NCBI RefSeq assembly: GCF_002734285.1
Contig: NZ_NSEA01000034.1
Location: 1 to 38,084, forward strand
From: Fredinandcohnia onubensis
GTDB lineage: Bacteria; Bacillota; Bacilli; Bacillales; Bacillaceae_L
Direction: 5' to 3'
DNA length: 38,084 nucleotides
Below are positions 15,726 to 23,260 of this stretch, in pieces. Numbering within the stretch: position 1 is the first letter of the stretch; every line of letters starts with the position of its first letter. The translations under genes were made by a program, and so were the position numbers. Below the pieces are notes generated by a model that was not told the origin of the DNA, did not search any database, and saw nothing but the letters and a program-made list of their open reading frames with translations.

Positions 15726-16090
15726 TTAAACATAATTATTTATCTTAAAAAGCAGTTTAACTAATTACTAACAAACACTTAAAATGTGATTTACAATTAT
15801 AAATGGATTGCAATAAAAAATGCTTGGCATCCCAAGCATTTTTTTGTATTTATTCAGTATCTGTTTCCTGATTTTTTACTACTAGTTACCAGTTTGTAAG
15901 AGATTCATCATCGGAAAAAACCTTTAGTTTTTAGTAGAAAAGACACTAGAATCGATATTGCAGTGCTACTATGTTTACAGTTATAAAAACATTTCAATTG
16001 AAATTGTGCGTTTTTTCTACTCTTCTTGTCCAATCATTTCCTTCATATAAACATAAAATTTAGTAATTTACTATAAAGAGGCAAACATAT
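15726..16090. other. AT-rich divergent intergenic region
   Basis: About 365 nt between the GDPD gene and the NlpC/P60 gene. It contains the isolated hairpin at 15815-15844 and, near 16070, the start region of the plus gene. I see no open frame of note on either strand and no riboswitch I recognise. Confidence 0.6.
15815..15844. terminator. Isolated bidirectional terminator hairpin
   Basis: A perfect 13-bp inverted repeat: AAAAAATGCTTGG (15815-15827) and CCAAGCATTTTTT (15832-15844), loop CATC. T runs exist on both strands. It lies between divergent genes, so no annotated transcript ends here. Confidence 0.8.
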
Positions 16091-16483
16091 ATGATGATAA
16101 ACAAAATTATTAATACTGGATTAAAACATCTAGGTAAACCCTATGTCTTTAATGCTCCATCCTTTCAAACAGAATCTTTCGATTGTAGCTCGTTCATACA
16201 ATATATTTTTGGCGTACATGGGATATTACTTCCACGTAATTCTCGACAACAGTTTAGATTTGGTGAAAGGATCCCTTTTCAGAATATAAAAAAAGGCGAT
16301 CTATTATTCTTTACAACAAAAAAAAGAAAGAAACTGAAGGGTATTGAAAGAATTGGTCACATAGCTATTTATATAGGGGACGATAAAATTCTACACGCTG
16401 TTCGCCCAGACAAGGAAGTTAAGATTTCGATTTTAAGTGATTATTGGAAAAGCGTATATTTAGCAGCCAAGAGAGTTATCTAA
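16091..16483 (+). CDS. NlpC/P60 family cysteine peptidase without signal peptide
   Basis: A 130-residue C40-type peptidase domain. The nucleophile is Cys32 in SFDCSSFIQY, the general-base His is His90 in IGHIAIYIGDD, and His102 in LHAVRP may be the third polar residue. Members cut gamma-D-Glu-meso-DAP or related bonds in peptidoglycan. No signal peptide or anchor is present, unlike typical secreted endopeptidases, so its location is uncertain. AGAGG ribosome site; a second ATG directly follows the first. The gene is AT-rich and isolated. Confidence 0.85.
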   Translation: MMINKIINTGLKHLGKPYVFNAPSFQTESFDCSSFIQYIFGVHGILLPRNSRQQFRFGERIPFQNIKKGDLLFFTTKKRKKLKGIERIGHIAIYIGDDKILHAVRPDKEVKISILSDYWKSVYLAAKRVI

Positions 16484-16611
16484 ATTGAGAACCATCTTTT
16501 CACAAAATTATTTTACCAAACTTACTTTTGAATAAAGGGATTTCTTTAGTTCTATTAACCAAAACATCCACCCCTTAAAAGAGAGTGGACTCAAATTATA
16601 TATATTTGTTG

Positions 16612-17130
16612 TTATTCAAAATCTTCTTTAGCTAGGCTCCATTCAAGCTTATTAGGTTCTGCTTTTCCACCGAGCATTATTTTATATGTTTCAGATTCTC
16701 TAGCATCAAATATAAGTTCACCAGTTATGGAATCAACTCCAGCCAATTCCCCTGCAATTTGTTTTCCAAAACTGAACTCTTTGCCAGCTGTTACTGTGTT
16801 CCAGTTGACAATGTCATCTACAAAGATTTTAAATGGTAATACTTTTTCTAAATTTGTCGTCTCCGATGCTCTACTCGTTATCGTTACATTTGCAACGACA
16901 TATGTACCCCTTAAAGCCGTCTCTCCATCTCCACCTGCTTCTTTCTTCACACTATTTATCGTTACTTCAAATTCTCCACCCTTGGTTGCATAAAGTCCAG
17001 TTTCACCTATTGTTAAGATACCATCTTCGCTGATCCCGTCCCCACCTGTTTCTGAACTTCCACCCCCACCACATGCACTGACGAATATTACCAATACCAG
17101 TAGTACCGACCAAAGACTAAATTTTTTCAT
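16612..17130 (-). CDS. Lipoprotein with DUF4352-like domain
   Basis: A 172-residue lipoprotein: MKKFSLWSVLLVLVIFVSACGGGG with lipobox VSAC and a Gly/Ser linker. Residues of about 45-165 form an immunoglobulin-like beta domain (GEFEVTINSVKKEAGG; RGTYVVANVTITSRASE; ELIFDARESETYKIMLGG) in the manner of DUF4352/telomeric-repeat-like extracellular proteins. The DUF assignment is tentative. GGGGG ribosome site. Confidence 0.8.
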   Translation of the reverse strand: MKKFSLWSVLLVLVIFVSACGGGGSSETGGDGISEDGILTIGETGLYATKGGEFEVTINSVKKEAGGDGETALRGTYVVANVTITSRASETTNLEKVLPFKIFVDDIVNWNTVTAGKEFSFGKQIAGELAGVDSITGELIFDARESETYKIMLGGKAEPNKLEWSLAKEDFE

Positions 17131-17290
17131 TATTTAACCCCCTTTTTATGTTTTAAAATTGTTAATTTTCAGAATAATTATATCAAAAGTCACCCATAAA
17201 TTAAAGACTTATTATAAAAATAACGATTGTACTTGCACTAATGGAGGCGAATAAGTATGTTACTAAACTTATTATTTCATTTTGGATGTA

Positions 17291-17506
17291 CTAAAATAAG
17301 TTACTCGCAAATACGGCTATTAGTATGATGATTCCCGCTCCTAAAATTGGGACAGAAAACAAAAGGAATGTATGCCATGGACTCTTTGAATTTTTCCATT
17401 CCTTTTCAAATGAGGACAAACCACCCGTAAGAAAAAGGTCCCAAAATAGGCCACTCTTTCTTTTTGAATGGTTTGTGGTTAATTGAGAGTCATTGTCTTT
17501 ATTCAT
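17291..17506 (-). CDS. Small tail-anchored membrane protein, unknown
   Basis: A 71-residue protein with a polar N-terminal half and one strong C-terminal transmembrane helix (about residues 46-69, TFLLFSVPILGAGIIILIAVF). Excellent CAGGAGGTT ribosome site in front of the ATG. No domain recognised. Lies alone between the lipoprotein and NUDIX genes. Confidence 0.7.
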   Translation of the reverse strand: MNKDNDSQLTTNHSKRKSGLFWDLFLTGGLSSFEKEWKNSKSPWHTFLLFSVPILGAGIIILIAVFASNLF

Positions 17507-17646
17507 TTATGTAACCTCCTGGGCATTTGGGTGCTATTTTTGGTAATCAATCTATCGGCTATCCCATTTAGTCCCAATTTTTTGTCCGTTGTTCTATTTT
17601 TTCTCGTTCTCCTATTTGATTGATAATAAATACATTTTAGTTCTTG

Positions 17647-17689
17647 CTTCGGACACAAGCTTGCTTTTTCGATTCGCCCTTGTCCGAAG
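17647..17689. repeat. Long imperfect hairpin in intergenic region
   Basis: CTTCGGACACAAG (17647-17659) can pair with CTTGTCCGAAG (17679-17689), giving 11 bp with one bulge and a loop of about 19 nt. No T run follows on either strand, so it is not a standard terminator. It lies 40 nt past the NUDIX stop. Confidence 0.6.
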
Positions 17690-17729
17690 ATGAACGGATA
17701 AATTGGAAAAAATAAGTCACCTCCTACTA

Positions 17730-18224
17730 TTATTTTAGAACTGGTTCAACCAATGGTATTCTGTTGAAATCCAAAACATCGTCCCCGTCATAAATGAATC
17801 GATGTTCGTAGTTCGTCTCATCTTGTAAAACTTCTCGCAAATAAAACTTCAAATTTGCTAAGCCAACGTTTTTCGGATGCATGATCCAAGATATATCTTT
17901 CCAATCTAAAATGCCTTCATCGGTTTTTAGTGGTGTAGGATAGTGATAGGACTCAGGCAACTCCGCTACATAAACATACATTCCGTCAAAATAAGAATGA
18001 GTTGGATTCGTCCATGTAATATTACCTTTATGCTCTACATTTTGAGGTTCCATCTCAATCCCCGATTCCTCTCGTATCTCTCGAATGATACATTCAAAGG
18101 GGTTCTCGCCTTCCTCTAATTTGCCGCCAACACCATTCCAAATTCCCATCCACTCTGGGGATTCGCGATTAAGAAGTAATATTTTATTCCCTTGCTTAAT
18201 AAAGCAGATTGTATATGAAAACAT
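17730..18224 (-). CDS. NUDIX hydrolase
   Basis: The start at 18224 is supported by CGGAGG 7 nt upstream; the ORF extends in frame to 18278 without a ribosome site. The 164-residue product has a perfect Nudix box GX5EX7REUXEEXGU at residues 34-56 (Gly34, Glu40, Arg48-Glu49, Glu52-Glu53, Gly55). The family hydrolyses nucleoside diphosphates linked to another group; the MutT/8-oxo-dGTP-like layout is suggested by the short insert GVGGKLEEG, but the substrate is not certain. Divergent from a methyltransferase gene. Confidence 0.92.
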   Translation of the reverse strand: MFSYTICFIKQGNKILLLNRESPEWMGIWNGVGGKLEEGENPFECIIREIREESGIEMEPQNVEHKGNITWTNPTHSYFDGMYVYVAELPESYHYPTPLKTDEGILDWKDISWIMHPKNVGLANLKFYLREVLQDETNYEHRFIYDGDDVLDFNRIPLVEPVLK

Positions 18225-18401
18225 TTCAATTCCTCCGTTAAAAAATATTTGTATAATTAATTCAACAAAAATTATCATTAATCCTTTTATAATTTGATGC
18301 CAACGTCTTTTCTTTACATAATCTTAATAACCTATGTCTATACATTTCATTATAATTTAATTAATAACTAGATTCATTATTCTAATAAAGGGAGTGTTGG
18401 C

Positions 18402-19178
18402 ATGGGGACATTTCAAACCACAAAGGACAATTGGGATGCTGATTTATACGATTCAAAGCACTCATTTGTTTCAAAATACGGGACTAGTTTAGTAGAACTT
18501 CTAGCACCAAAGCAGGGGGAGAAAATTCTAGACCTTGGATGTGGAACAGGGGATTTGACACATACATTATATAAAAATGGCGTAGATATTTTAGGTGTCG
18601 ATAAATCCGAAAATATGATCGAACATGCCATTCAAAAATATCCACATATACCGTTCAAGGTTCAAGATGCCACAAACATAGAGTTTAATAACGAATTTGA
18701 CGCAGTTTTCTCTAACGCTACACTCCATTGGGTAAAGCCAGCTAACCAAGCATTACATGGTATTTATCGGAGCCTAAAAAATGGGGGAAGGTTTATTGCT
18801 GAATTCGGTGGAAAAGGAAATGTACAAACAATAACAGATGAAATCATTCACCAAATAGTGAAAGCTGGATTTGATTATAAAGAGACTCAATTTCCATGGT
18901 ATTATCCAAGCATTGCGGAGTATACGAACTTAATGGAAGCAGTAGGGTTTAGAGTGATATTTGCTCAGCATTATGATCGCCCAACTCTATTGGATGGAGA
19001 GAATGGATTAATAAACTGGATTAATATGTTTGGCAGCCAACTTTTTGATGGTATACCAATATCATCAAAAAGTGAAATCATTTCTAATGTTGAAAAGAAT
19101 TTAAAAGAAATTTTATACTCAAATAAAAGTTGGACGGCAGATTATAAAAGGATTCGAGTGGTTGGCTTAAAATATTAA
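18402..19178 (+). CDS. Class I SAM-dependent methyltransferase (trans-aconitate-methyltransferase-like)
   Basis: A 258-residue Rossmann-fold methyltransferase. Motif I ILDLGCGTGDLT is at residues 43-54, motif II GVDKSENMIEHA follows, and FDAVFSNATLHWVKPANQAL resembles trans-aconitate methyltransferase (Tam) and related enzymes. It would methylate a small molecule using S-adenosylmethionine. GGGAGTG ribosome site; monocistronic, followed by a terminator at 19237. Confidence 0.88.
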   Translation: MGTFQTTKDNWDADLYDSKHSFVSKYGTSLVELLAPKQGEKILDLGCGTGDLTHTLYKNGVDILGVDKSENMIEHAIQKYPHIPFKVQDATNIEFNNEFDAVFSNATLHWVKPANQALHGIYRSLKNGGRFIAEFGGKGNVQTITDEIIHQIVKAGFDYKETQFPWYYPSIAEYTNLMEAVGFRVIFAQHYDRPTLLDGENGLINWINMFGSQLFDGIPISSKSEIISNVEKNLKEILYSNKSWTADYKRIRVVGLKY

Positions 19179-19236
19179 TTAAAAAGGAATCTTTGGTTAA
19201 CAGGTTCCGTTATCGAATCCAAAATAATTATTAAAA

Positions 19237-19278
19237 AAAGGGACATCAAAGAGAACGATTCTGATGCCCCTTTTTTGC
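19237..19278 (+). terminator. Rho-independent terminator of the methyltransferase gene
   Basis: GGGACATCA (19240-19248) pairs with TGATGCCCC (19262-19270) with one mismatch, flanked by A and T runs. Confidence 0.85.
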
Positions 19279-19350
19279 TGTTATTAAGAGATTTGTATTA
19301 TAATAACCGAGCTTTCTTGGTATACAAAAATCACACTAAAAAAGTTGTGT

Positions 19351-19370
19351 TACAGAACTTTCTGTAACGG
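19351..19370 (+). promoter_or_regulatory. Short palindrome upstream of a small membrane-protein gene
   Basis: GTTACAGA-ACTT-TCTGTAAC, 8-bp arms, 116 nt upstream of the ATG at 19486. It could be an operator; nothing else in the 307-nt gap is recognisable apart from the terminator. Confidence 0.4.
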
Positions 19371-19485
19371 TAATTTTTAATAAGACTTTTATGCTCCACT
19401 AAACCAATGTTATGGTATTTGTGGAAAAAACTTACTGTTTTTATGTTAAACTGTTATTAGTGAATCGGTTGATGGAGGTAAAATA

Positions 19486-19767
19486 ATGAAAGAAACAATC
19501 GGAATATTCCTTATTCTCCAATCTATACTAACTTATTTAACTATCGAAATACTTTATGATCCTATTCCTAGCCAGTTAGAAATGACAGATTTGAATACGG
19601 GAATTACAACTACAACAACATTTTATAATCACCCTATTTGGTACTACGTAATTCATATCATTTTAATTATTACTTTTATTCTTGGATTATATTTAGTTTT
19701 AAAAAAAGTAATAGAAGAGAGTACATTTCATCTACGACGGGTACTTTGGTATTACAAAAATAGATAA
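19486..19767 (+). CDS. Small membrane protein, unknown
   Basis: A 93-residue protein with two hydrophobic helices (about residues 4-22 and 52-75). Between them lies a Thr-rich extracytoplasmic loop containing TTTTTFYNHPIWYYV. The tail is basic and aromatic (FHLRRVLWYYKNR). GGAGGT ribosome site 7 nt from the ATG. No family recognised. Ends at a bidirectional terminator. Confidence 0.72.
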   Translation: MKETIGIFLILQSILTYLTIEILYDPIPSQLEMTDLNTGITTTTTFYNHPIWYYVIHIILIITFILGLYLVLKKVIEESTFHLRRVLWYYKNR

Positions 19768-19776
19768 TACATACAT

Positions 19777-19810
19777 AAAAACCACCGGATTAATTTCGGT
19801 GGTTTATTTT
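19777..19810. terminator. Terminator shared by convergent genes
   Basis: AAACCACCG and CGGTGGTTT form a stem around GATTAATTT, followed by T residues. The loop contains the stop codon of the minus-strand gene at 19790. Confidence 0.82.
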
Positions 19811-20152
19811 AAGTGACGAACAATAACTCCTTAATGTGTGAAGTCTGCCCGTTAACATAAATAACTCCCCGTAGTTTCTCTCGATGTATTCCTCAATCAC
19901 ATCCAAGCCCTTTTGAACATCATCAACTAATAAGATTGTGTACTTTTCATTCCAAGAAAATCGGTTGATTCTTCTAAGTTCGGATGCGTTTAGTTGAAAC
20001 TTAAATTCTTCTATTAGTAGCTTTACTTGGTACCATTTATCCGGATTTTCGATGTAGGTTTTATGTTTATTTTCATAGTTTTCTTGAACGAAGTGAATAA
20101 AACCATCAATTTGTTCAGCCAGCATCGTAGCGATTCTCATCTCGTAACTCAT
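19790..20152 (-). CDS. Hypothetical soluble protein
   Basis: Start at the ATG at 20152, with AGGGGAGATGG upstream; 20176 has no such site. The product of about 120 residues is mostly helical and charged (KWYQVKLLIEEFKFQLNASELRRINRFSW; VQKGLDVIEEYIERNYGELF). There is no signal peptide, membrane segment or known motif. I do not recognise it. Confidence 0.7.
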   Translation of the reverse strand: MSYEMRIATMLAEQIDGFIHFVQENYENKHKTYIENPDKWYQVKLLIEEFKFQLNASELRRINRFSWNEKYTILLVDDVQKGLDVIEEYIERNYGELFMLTGRLHTLRSYCSSLKINHRN

Positions 20153-20277
20153 TTTGCCATCTCCCCTCAGATACATGACTTAGAAACAGGAGGACTACAT
20201 ACCTCAATATATGTTTCTATTATACAATCATGAAGGGCGAACAATAAATGAAATCCAGACATTAAAATTTAGTTACA

Positions 20278-20312
20278 AAAATCGACCGCCTACCATTAGC
20301 GATCGATTTCGT
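20278..20312 (-). terminator. Rho-independent terminator of the rhodanese gene
   Basis: On the minus strand AAATCGATCGC pairs with GCGGTCGATTT (11 bp with one G-T pair), followed by T residues. It lies 7 nt after the stop at 20319. Confidence 0.82.
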
Positions 20313-20318
20313 TGTTCA

Positions 20319-20666
20319 CTATTCTTCTTTGGCTTGTAAAAATTCCTTCCACGCCGTAATTCCACCCTCTAAAACAGCAACATTGTATTCTTGATTTGAA
20401 AGGATGTTTGCACATTTAGTAGCAGAATTTCCTGTTGTGCACGTTACGACTATCTCTTGATTCTTTGGTAAGGACTTAACCGCATCATTCTTGTTTTCTT
20501 CTGATTTAAAAATTTCCTCTTTATGAATGTTTTGACTCTCAATATTTGGGCCTTCAATATGAAAGTCATTGTACTTGTCCTCTGCTCTTACGTCTAAAAG
20601 GACAACCTTACCCTGAGTATTCATTTTCTGAAATAATTCCTCAGGTGTAATCTTTTTAAGGGGCAT
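20319..20666 (-). CDS. Rhodanese-like sulfurtransferase
   Basis: The second ATG (20666) is preferred because GGAGG is 7 nt upstream; the first at 20672 is only 2 nt from it. The product of about 115 residues is a single rhodanese domain: VVLLDVRAEDKYNDFHIEGPNI (CDC25/rhodanese N-motif), then the active loop VTCTTGNSATKCA with persulfide Cys76, and LEGGITAWKEFL at the end. It would carry sulfane sulfur in the cytosol. It follows the HesB-like gene by about 15 nt in one operon, suggesting a joint sulfur role. Confidence 0.9.
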   Translation of the reverse strand: MPLKKITPEELFQKMNTQGKVVLLDVRAEDKYNDFHIEGPNIESQNIHKEEIFKSEENKNDAVKSLPKNQEIVVTCTTGNSATKCANILSNQEYNVAVLEGGITAWKEFLQAKEE

Positions 20667-20680
20667 TTTCATTCCTCCTT

Positions 20681-20947
20681 TTACGAATAACTTCCTGGTC
20701 CAGTTAAAACCAATCCAACACCATGTTCAGTTTCCTCTTTGTCTAAAGTTAAGACTTCCGTTCCAGTTACACTTGGATCAAAGGCTACTTTGATTCCTTT
20801 AATCGTTTGAACACGGTCAAACTCATGTGGCTCATCGATCGCTAAAGCGATTTGCGGTCCATGTTCGTCGCTTGGAACCGTGTAAAGACGAATACCCACA
20901 GCACCTGACTTTTCCAATAATTGCTTCGCCTCGTCTGTTATGTACAT
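20681..20947 (-). CDS. HesB/IscA-like protein lacking cysteines
   Basis: An 88-residue protein with the HesB/IscA-type beta fold: MYITDEAKQLLEKSGAVGIRLYTV start, PQIALAIDEPHEFDRV, GIKVAFDPSV, and a Gly-rich end. Relatives are often misnamed adhesin. It has no Cys at all, so it cannot ligate iron-sulfur clusters as A-type carriers do. It is the first gene of an operon with the rhodanese. GGAGGAG ribosome site. Fold assignment by eye, moderately sure. Confidence 0.75.
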   Translation of the reverse strand: MYITDEAKQLLEKSGAVGIRLYTVPSDEHGPQIALAIDEPHEFDRVQTIKGIKVAFDPSVTGTEVLTLDKEETEHGVGLVLTGPGSYS

Positions 20948-21014
20948 CCTTTTCTCCTCCTATCCATCCATACATTCATTATAAACCTTATCTTTATTAG
21001 ACCCAACTCCTATT

Positions 21015-21034
21015 CGGACGAGGGACCTGTCCCT
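21015..21034 (-). repeat. GGGACA/TGTCCC dispersed repeat, partial copy D
   Basis: A 20-bp partial copy containing the palindrome AGGGACCTGTCCCT (21021-21034). It ends 2 nt before the stop codon of the gene at 21037. Confidence 0.75.
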
Positions 21035-21036
21035 AA

Positions 21037-21234
21037 TTATGCTAATCGTTTATATTCCTTGAATAGAATAATGGACCCAATGATGGCTGCGGCACCAATA
21101 ATTCCAAGTATAATGTCATATATACTGTCTGGATTCATGAAATACCTTAGATTTCCTATGCCTGATACGATAGATACTAAACTTAAAATCAAAAAATAGA
21201 GTGGATGCTTTTTTTCTTCTCTTTTCTGTTTCAT
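21037..21234 (-). CDS. Small two-helix membrane protein, unknown
   Basis: The ATG at 21234 was chosen because GGGGGAG lies 7 nt upstream; the longer ORF to 21276 has none. The 65-residue product has a basic N-terminus (MKQKREEKKHP) and two transmembrane helices (about 12-30 and 40-57), ending FKEYKRLA. Unknown function, typical of small Bacillus membrane proteins. Confidence 0.7.
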   Translation of the reverse strand: MKQKREEKKHPLYFLILSLVSIVSGIGNLRYFMNPDSIYDIILGIIGAAAIIGSIILFKEYKRLA

Positions 21235-21333
21235 TAAATTCTCCCCCATAATAACCATAAGGTAGTAAAACTGCATGCTTCATTATGTAAATTTTAACAT
21301 GAAGCTTCAAAAATAGGTTGTTTTGCCTCCGAA

Positions 21334-22116
21334 TCATCTTTTTCGAAACCGCAAGATAAGTACAGGTGGAATCTCAAGCCAATCAAATTTATCAGTCTCT
21401 TTTTGGAAGCTTGGTTCTTCCATACCATCCAACACAAAATTAGTTTCAAAAAATAGATTGTGATAATACGATAATGGGCGGTGGAACATGAGATGTGGAC
21501 TGGACTGACCTTTTATGCCAATGGCTTGGTACGGTTCTGGTGTGAGATAGTTTGAAAGTTGAATACTATTTCTAGTGATTACATTTCCATTCCTTTCTTC
21601 GGTTTCCGTGACTTTACGGACTCCAGGTGGTTGAAAGCATGGATGTGTGATTGAAAAAGCAAAAACGCCATTTGACTTTAACATCTTATGTAAGGATTTG
21701 ACTAAAGGCGTGATATCCGCTATATCCATTAAGGCCATATTGGCTACTGCACTATCAAATTGGTCAGTTCCAAGTACAGACAATTCCTCGTAACTGGTTG
21801 CATCCACAACTTTGTAATCGATTTGATTTATGTAGTCCTTCGTTCTTATTTTTGCCCGTTCTATCATTTTTTCAGAGTAATCAAAGGCAATAACATCTGC
21901 TCCCAATTCCGCAAGTCTCCTTGAAAAATTTCCGTTACCGCAAGCAATGTCTAATATGGTCTGACCTTCTTTTACGTTTAATAGTTTTTCAGTATAAGGG
22001 CGAATCAGTTCTCGATGATATCGATTACTCTCGTCTCCCATATAATCATCCCAATGTTCCGCATTTTCTTCCCATCTTGCTTGTGATTCCTTGGTTAGAT
22101 CTTTCCATTCACTCAA
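21334..22116 (-). CDS. Class I SAM-dependent methyltransferase
   Basis: The TTG at 22116 was chosen, with AAAGGAG 8 nt upstream (start LSEWKDLTKESQARW); an alternative TTG at 22134 overlaps the ribosome site. The product of about 260 residues has SAM motif I ILDIACGNGNFS near residue 54-65 and motif II DVIAFDYSEKMIERA. The C-terminal region with ISLTHPCFQPPG-like ITHPCFQPPGVRKV resembles UbiE/methyltransf_25 proteins acting on small molecules. Its first 12 codons and promoter are duplicated exactly 218 bp upstream. Confidence 0.88.
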   Translation of the reverse strand: MSEWKDLTKESQARWEENAEHWDDYMGDESNRYHRELIRPYTEKLLNVKEGQTILDIACGNGNFSRRLAELGADVIAFDYSEKMIERAKIRTKDYINQIDYKVVDATSYEELSVLGTDQFDSAVANMALMDIADITPLVKSLHKMLKSNGVFAFSITHPCFQPPGVRKVTETEERNGNVITRNSIQLSNYLTPEPYQAIGIKGQSSPHLMFHRPLSYYHNLFFETNFVLDGMEEPSFQKETDKFDWLEIPPVLILRFRKR

Positions 22117-22297
22117 TCGGCATTCTCCTTTCAACCATTCTATAAAACGTTAAGTTTACCCCATAATTTTACAATACATGTTAAAATAACCATTAGCAAC
22201 GAGTAAATACTGATGAGAAAGGGGTTATTAGTGGATGGAATTTCGAGGAGCAAGTGCATACGACAACGAGGACTTTTTGTCGAATTATATGAAGCGG
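22080..22297. repeat. Perfect 218-bp tandem duplication, copy 1
   Basis: Identical over its whole length to 22298-22515. It includes the first 12 codons of the minus-strand methyltransferase, the divergent promoter region, and the first 21 codons of the plus-strand methyltransferase. Confidence 0.97.
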
Positions 22298-22334
22298 CTT
22301 GTGATTCCTTGGTTAGATCTTTCCATTCACTCAA
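22140..22334 (-). pseudogene. Chimeric remnant: duplicated methyltransferase 5' end
   Basis: The second copy of the minus-strand start (TTG at 22334, with the same AAAGGAG site) encodes the first 12 residues of the methyltransferase. It then runs across the duplication junction into antisense sequence and stops at 22140. The 64-residue chimera is not expected to be functional. Confidence 0.75.
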
Positions 22335-22363
22335 TCGGCATTCTCCTTTCAACCATTCTATAA
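22235..22363 (+). pseudogene. Chimeric remnant: duplicated plus-strand methyltransferase 5' end
   Basis: The copy-1 ATG at 22235 repeats the first 21 codons of the intact methyltransferase (start MEFRGASAYD). It then crosses the junction at 22297/22298, reads antisense sequence and ends at TAA 22361-22363. It keeps a ribosome site, so a 42-residue chimeric peptide could be made. Confidence 0.75.
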
Positions 22364-22515
22364 AACGTTAAGTTTACCCCATAATTTTACAATACATGTT
22401 AAAATAACCATTAGCAACGAGTAAATACTGATGAGAAAGGGGTTATTAGTGGATGGAATTTCGAGGAGCAAGTGCATACGACAACGAGGACTTTTTGTCG
22501 AATTATATGAAGCGG
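22298..22515. repeat. Perfect 218-bp tandem duplication, copy 2
   Basis: Identical to 22080-22297. Copy 2 is continuous with the intact plus-strand methyltransferase, copy 1 with the intact minus-strand one. The junction shows only a single shared base (G). Confidence 0.97.
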
Positions 22516-23184
22516 AGAGGCAGAAAGAATAGTCCCAATAATGCAATCGAAGGTCCGATTATTTATGAGCTAATCGGTGATTTTCGAAATAAGAGTATAT
22601 TAGATTTAGGTTGTGGTGATGCCTCTTTTGGCAAAGACTTGCTGAGTCAAGGTGCAGCCAATTATACGGGCGTTGAAGGTTCTGAACAGATGATCGCAGC
22701 TGCAAAGCTTAATCTTAACAGTGAGAAAGGAACCATTTATCGCAACAACATGGAAACATACAGCTATCCTTCAAACCACTTTGATATTGTCGCCTCTCGC
22801 TTCGCCATACACTATATTTCAGACATTCGGTCTCTTTTTCAAAACGTGTATCGTGCATTAAAAGAGAATGGAAAATTTGTTTTCAGTGTCCAGCATCCAC
22901 TCACAACTTCTTCCTTCGTAAGCAAACAAACAGGAGATATGCGTGGAAATTGGGTAGTTGATGATTATTTTCTTGAGGGTGAAAGAAAAGAACCTTGGAT
23001 TGATCAAATCGTTGTAAAATATCACCGGACGATTGAGCATTATTTCCGGGCTCTTACTGAGACTGGTTTTAGAATCGATGATTTACGCGAAGGGTCTCCC
23101 GAAAGAGAACATTTTTCAAATGATGAGGAGTATAAAAGAAGACAACGAATTCCAGTTGTATTGATATTTTCTTGTAGCAAGTGA
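22453..23184 (+). CDS. Class I SAM-dependent methyltransferase
   Basis: A 243-residue methyltransferase with motif I ILDLGCGDASFG at residues 49-60, motif II GVEGSEQMIAAA and motif post-I FDIVASRFAIHYISDI. The C-terminal YHRTIEHYFRALTETGFRIDDLREG is typical of methyltransf_11/25 enzymes. Small-molecule substrate unknown. The ribosome site GAGAAAGGGG lies somewhat far from the ATG. It is divergent from another methyltransferase, and its promoter plus first 21 codons also exist as an extra copy upstream. Confidence 0.88.
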   Translation: MEFRGASAYDNEDFLSNYMKRRGRKNSPNNAIEGPIIYELIGDFRNKSILDLGCGDASFGKDLLSQGAANYTGVEGSEQMIAAAKLNLNSEKGTIYRNNMETYSYPSNHFDIVASRFAIHYISDIRSLFQNVYRALKENGKFVFSVQHPLTTSSFVSKQTGDMRGNWVVDDYFLEGERKEPWIDQIVVKYHRTIEHYFRALTETGFRIDDLREGSPEREHFSNDEEYKRRQRIPVVLIFSCSK

Positions 23185-23226
23185 CCGCCATTTTTTACTT
23201 AGTCCATAACTCTTCTCCCTTTTTAC

Positions 23227-23255
23227 GGGACACAGGGACAGGTACACTGTCCCAC
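23227..23255 (+). repeat. GGGACA/TGTCCC dispersed repeat, copy A
   Basis: A 29-bp copy differing at one position from copy B at 23792-23820 (GGTAC versus GGTCC). It starts 43 nt after the methyltransferase stop. Confidence 0.88.
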
Positions 23256-23260
23256 TGTAT

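Noticed and set aside
17257-17328. 23-codon plus-strand ORF with GGAGG upstream
   Set aside because: Too short, overlaps the convergent gene at 17291, and the composition gives no support; only conservation could rescue it.
22140-22546. Additional small genes between the two methyltransferases
   Set aside because: These frames are products of the 218-bp duplication, not independent genes.
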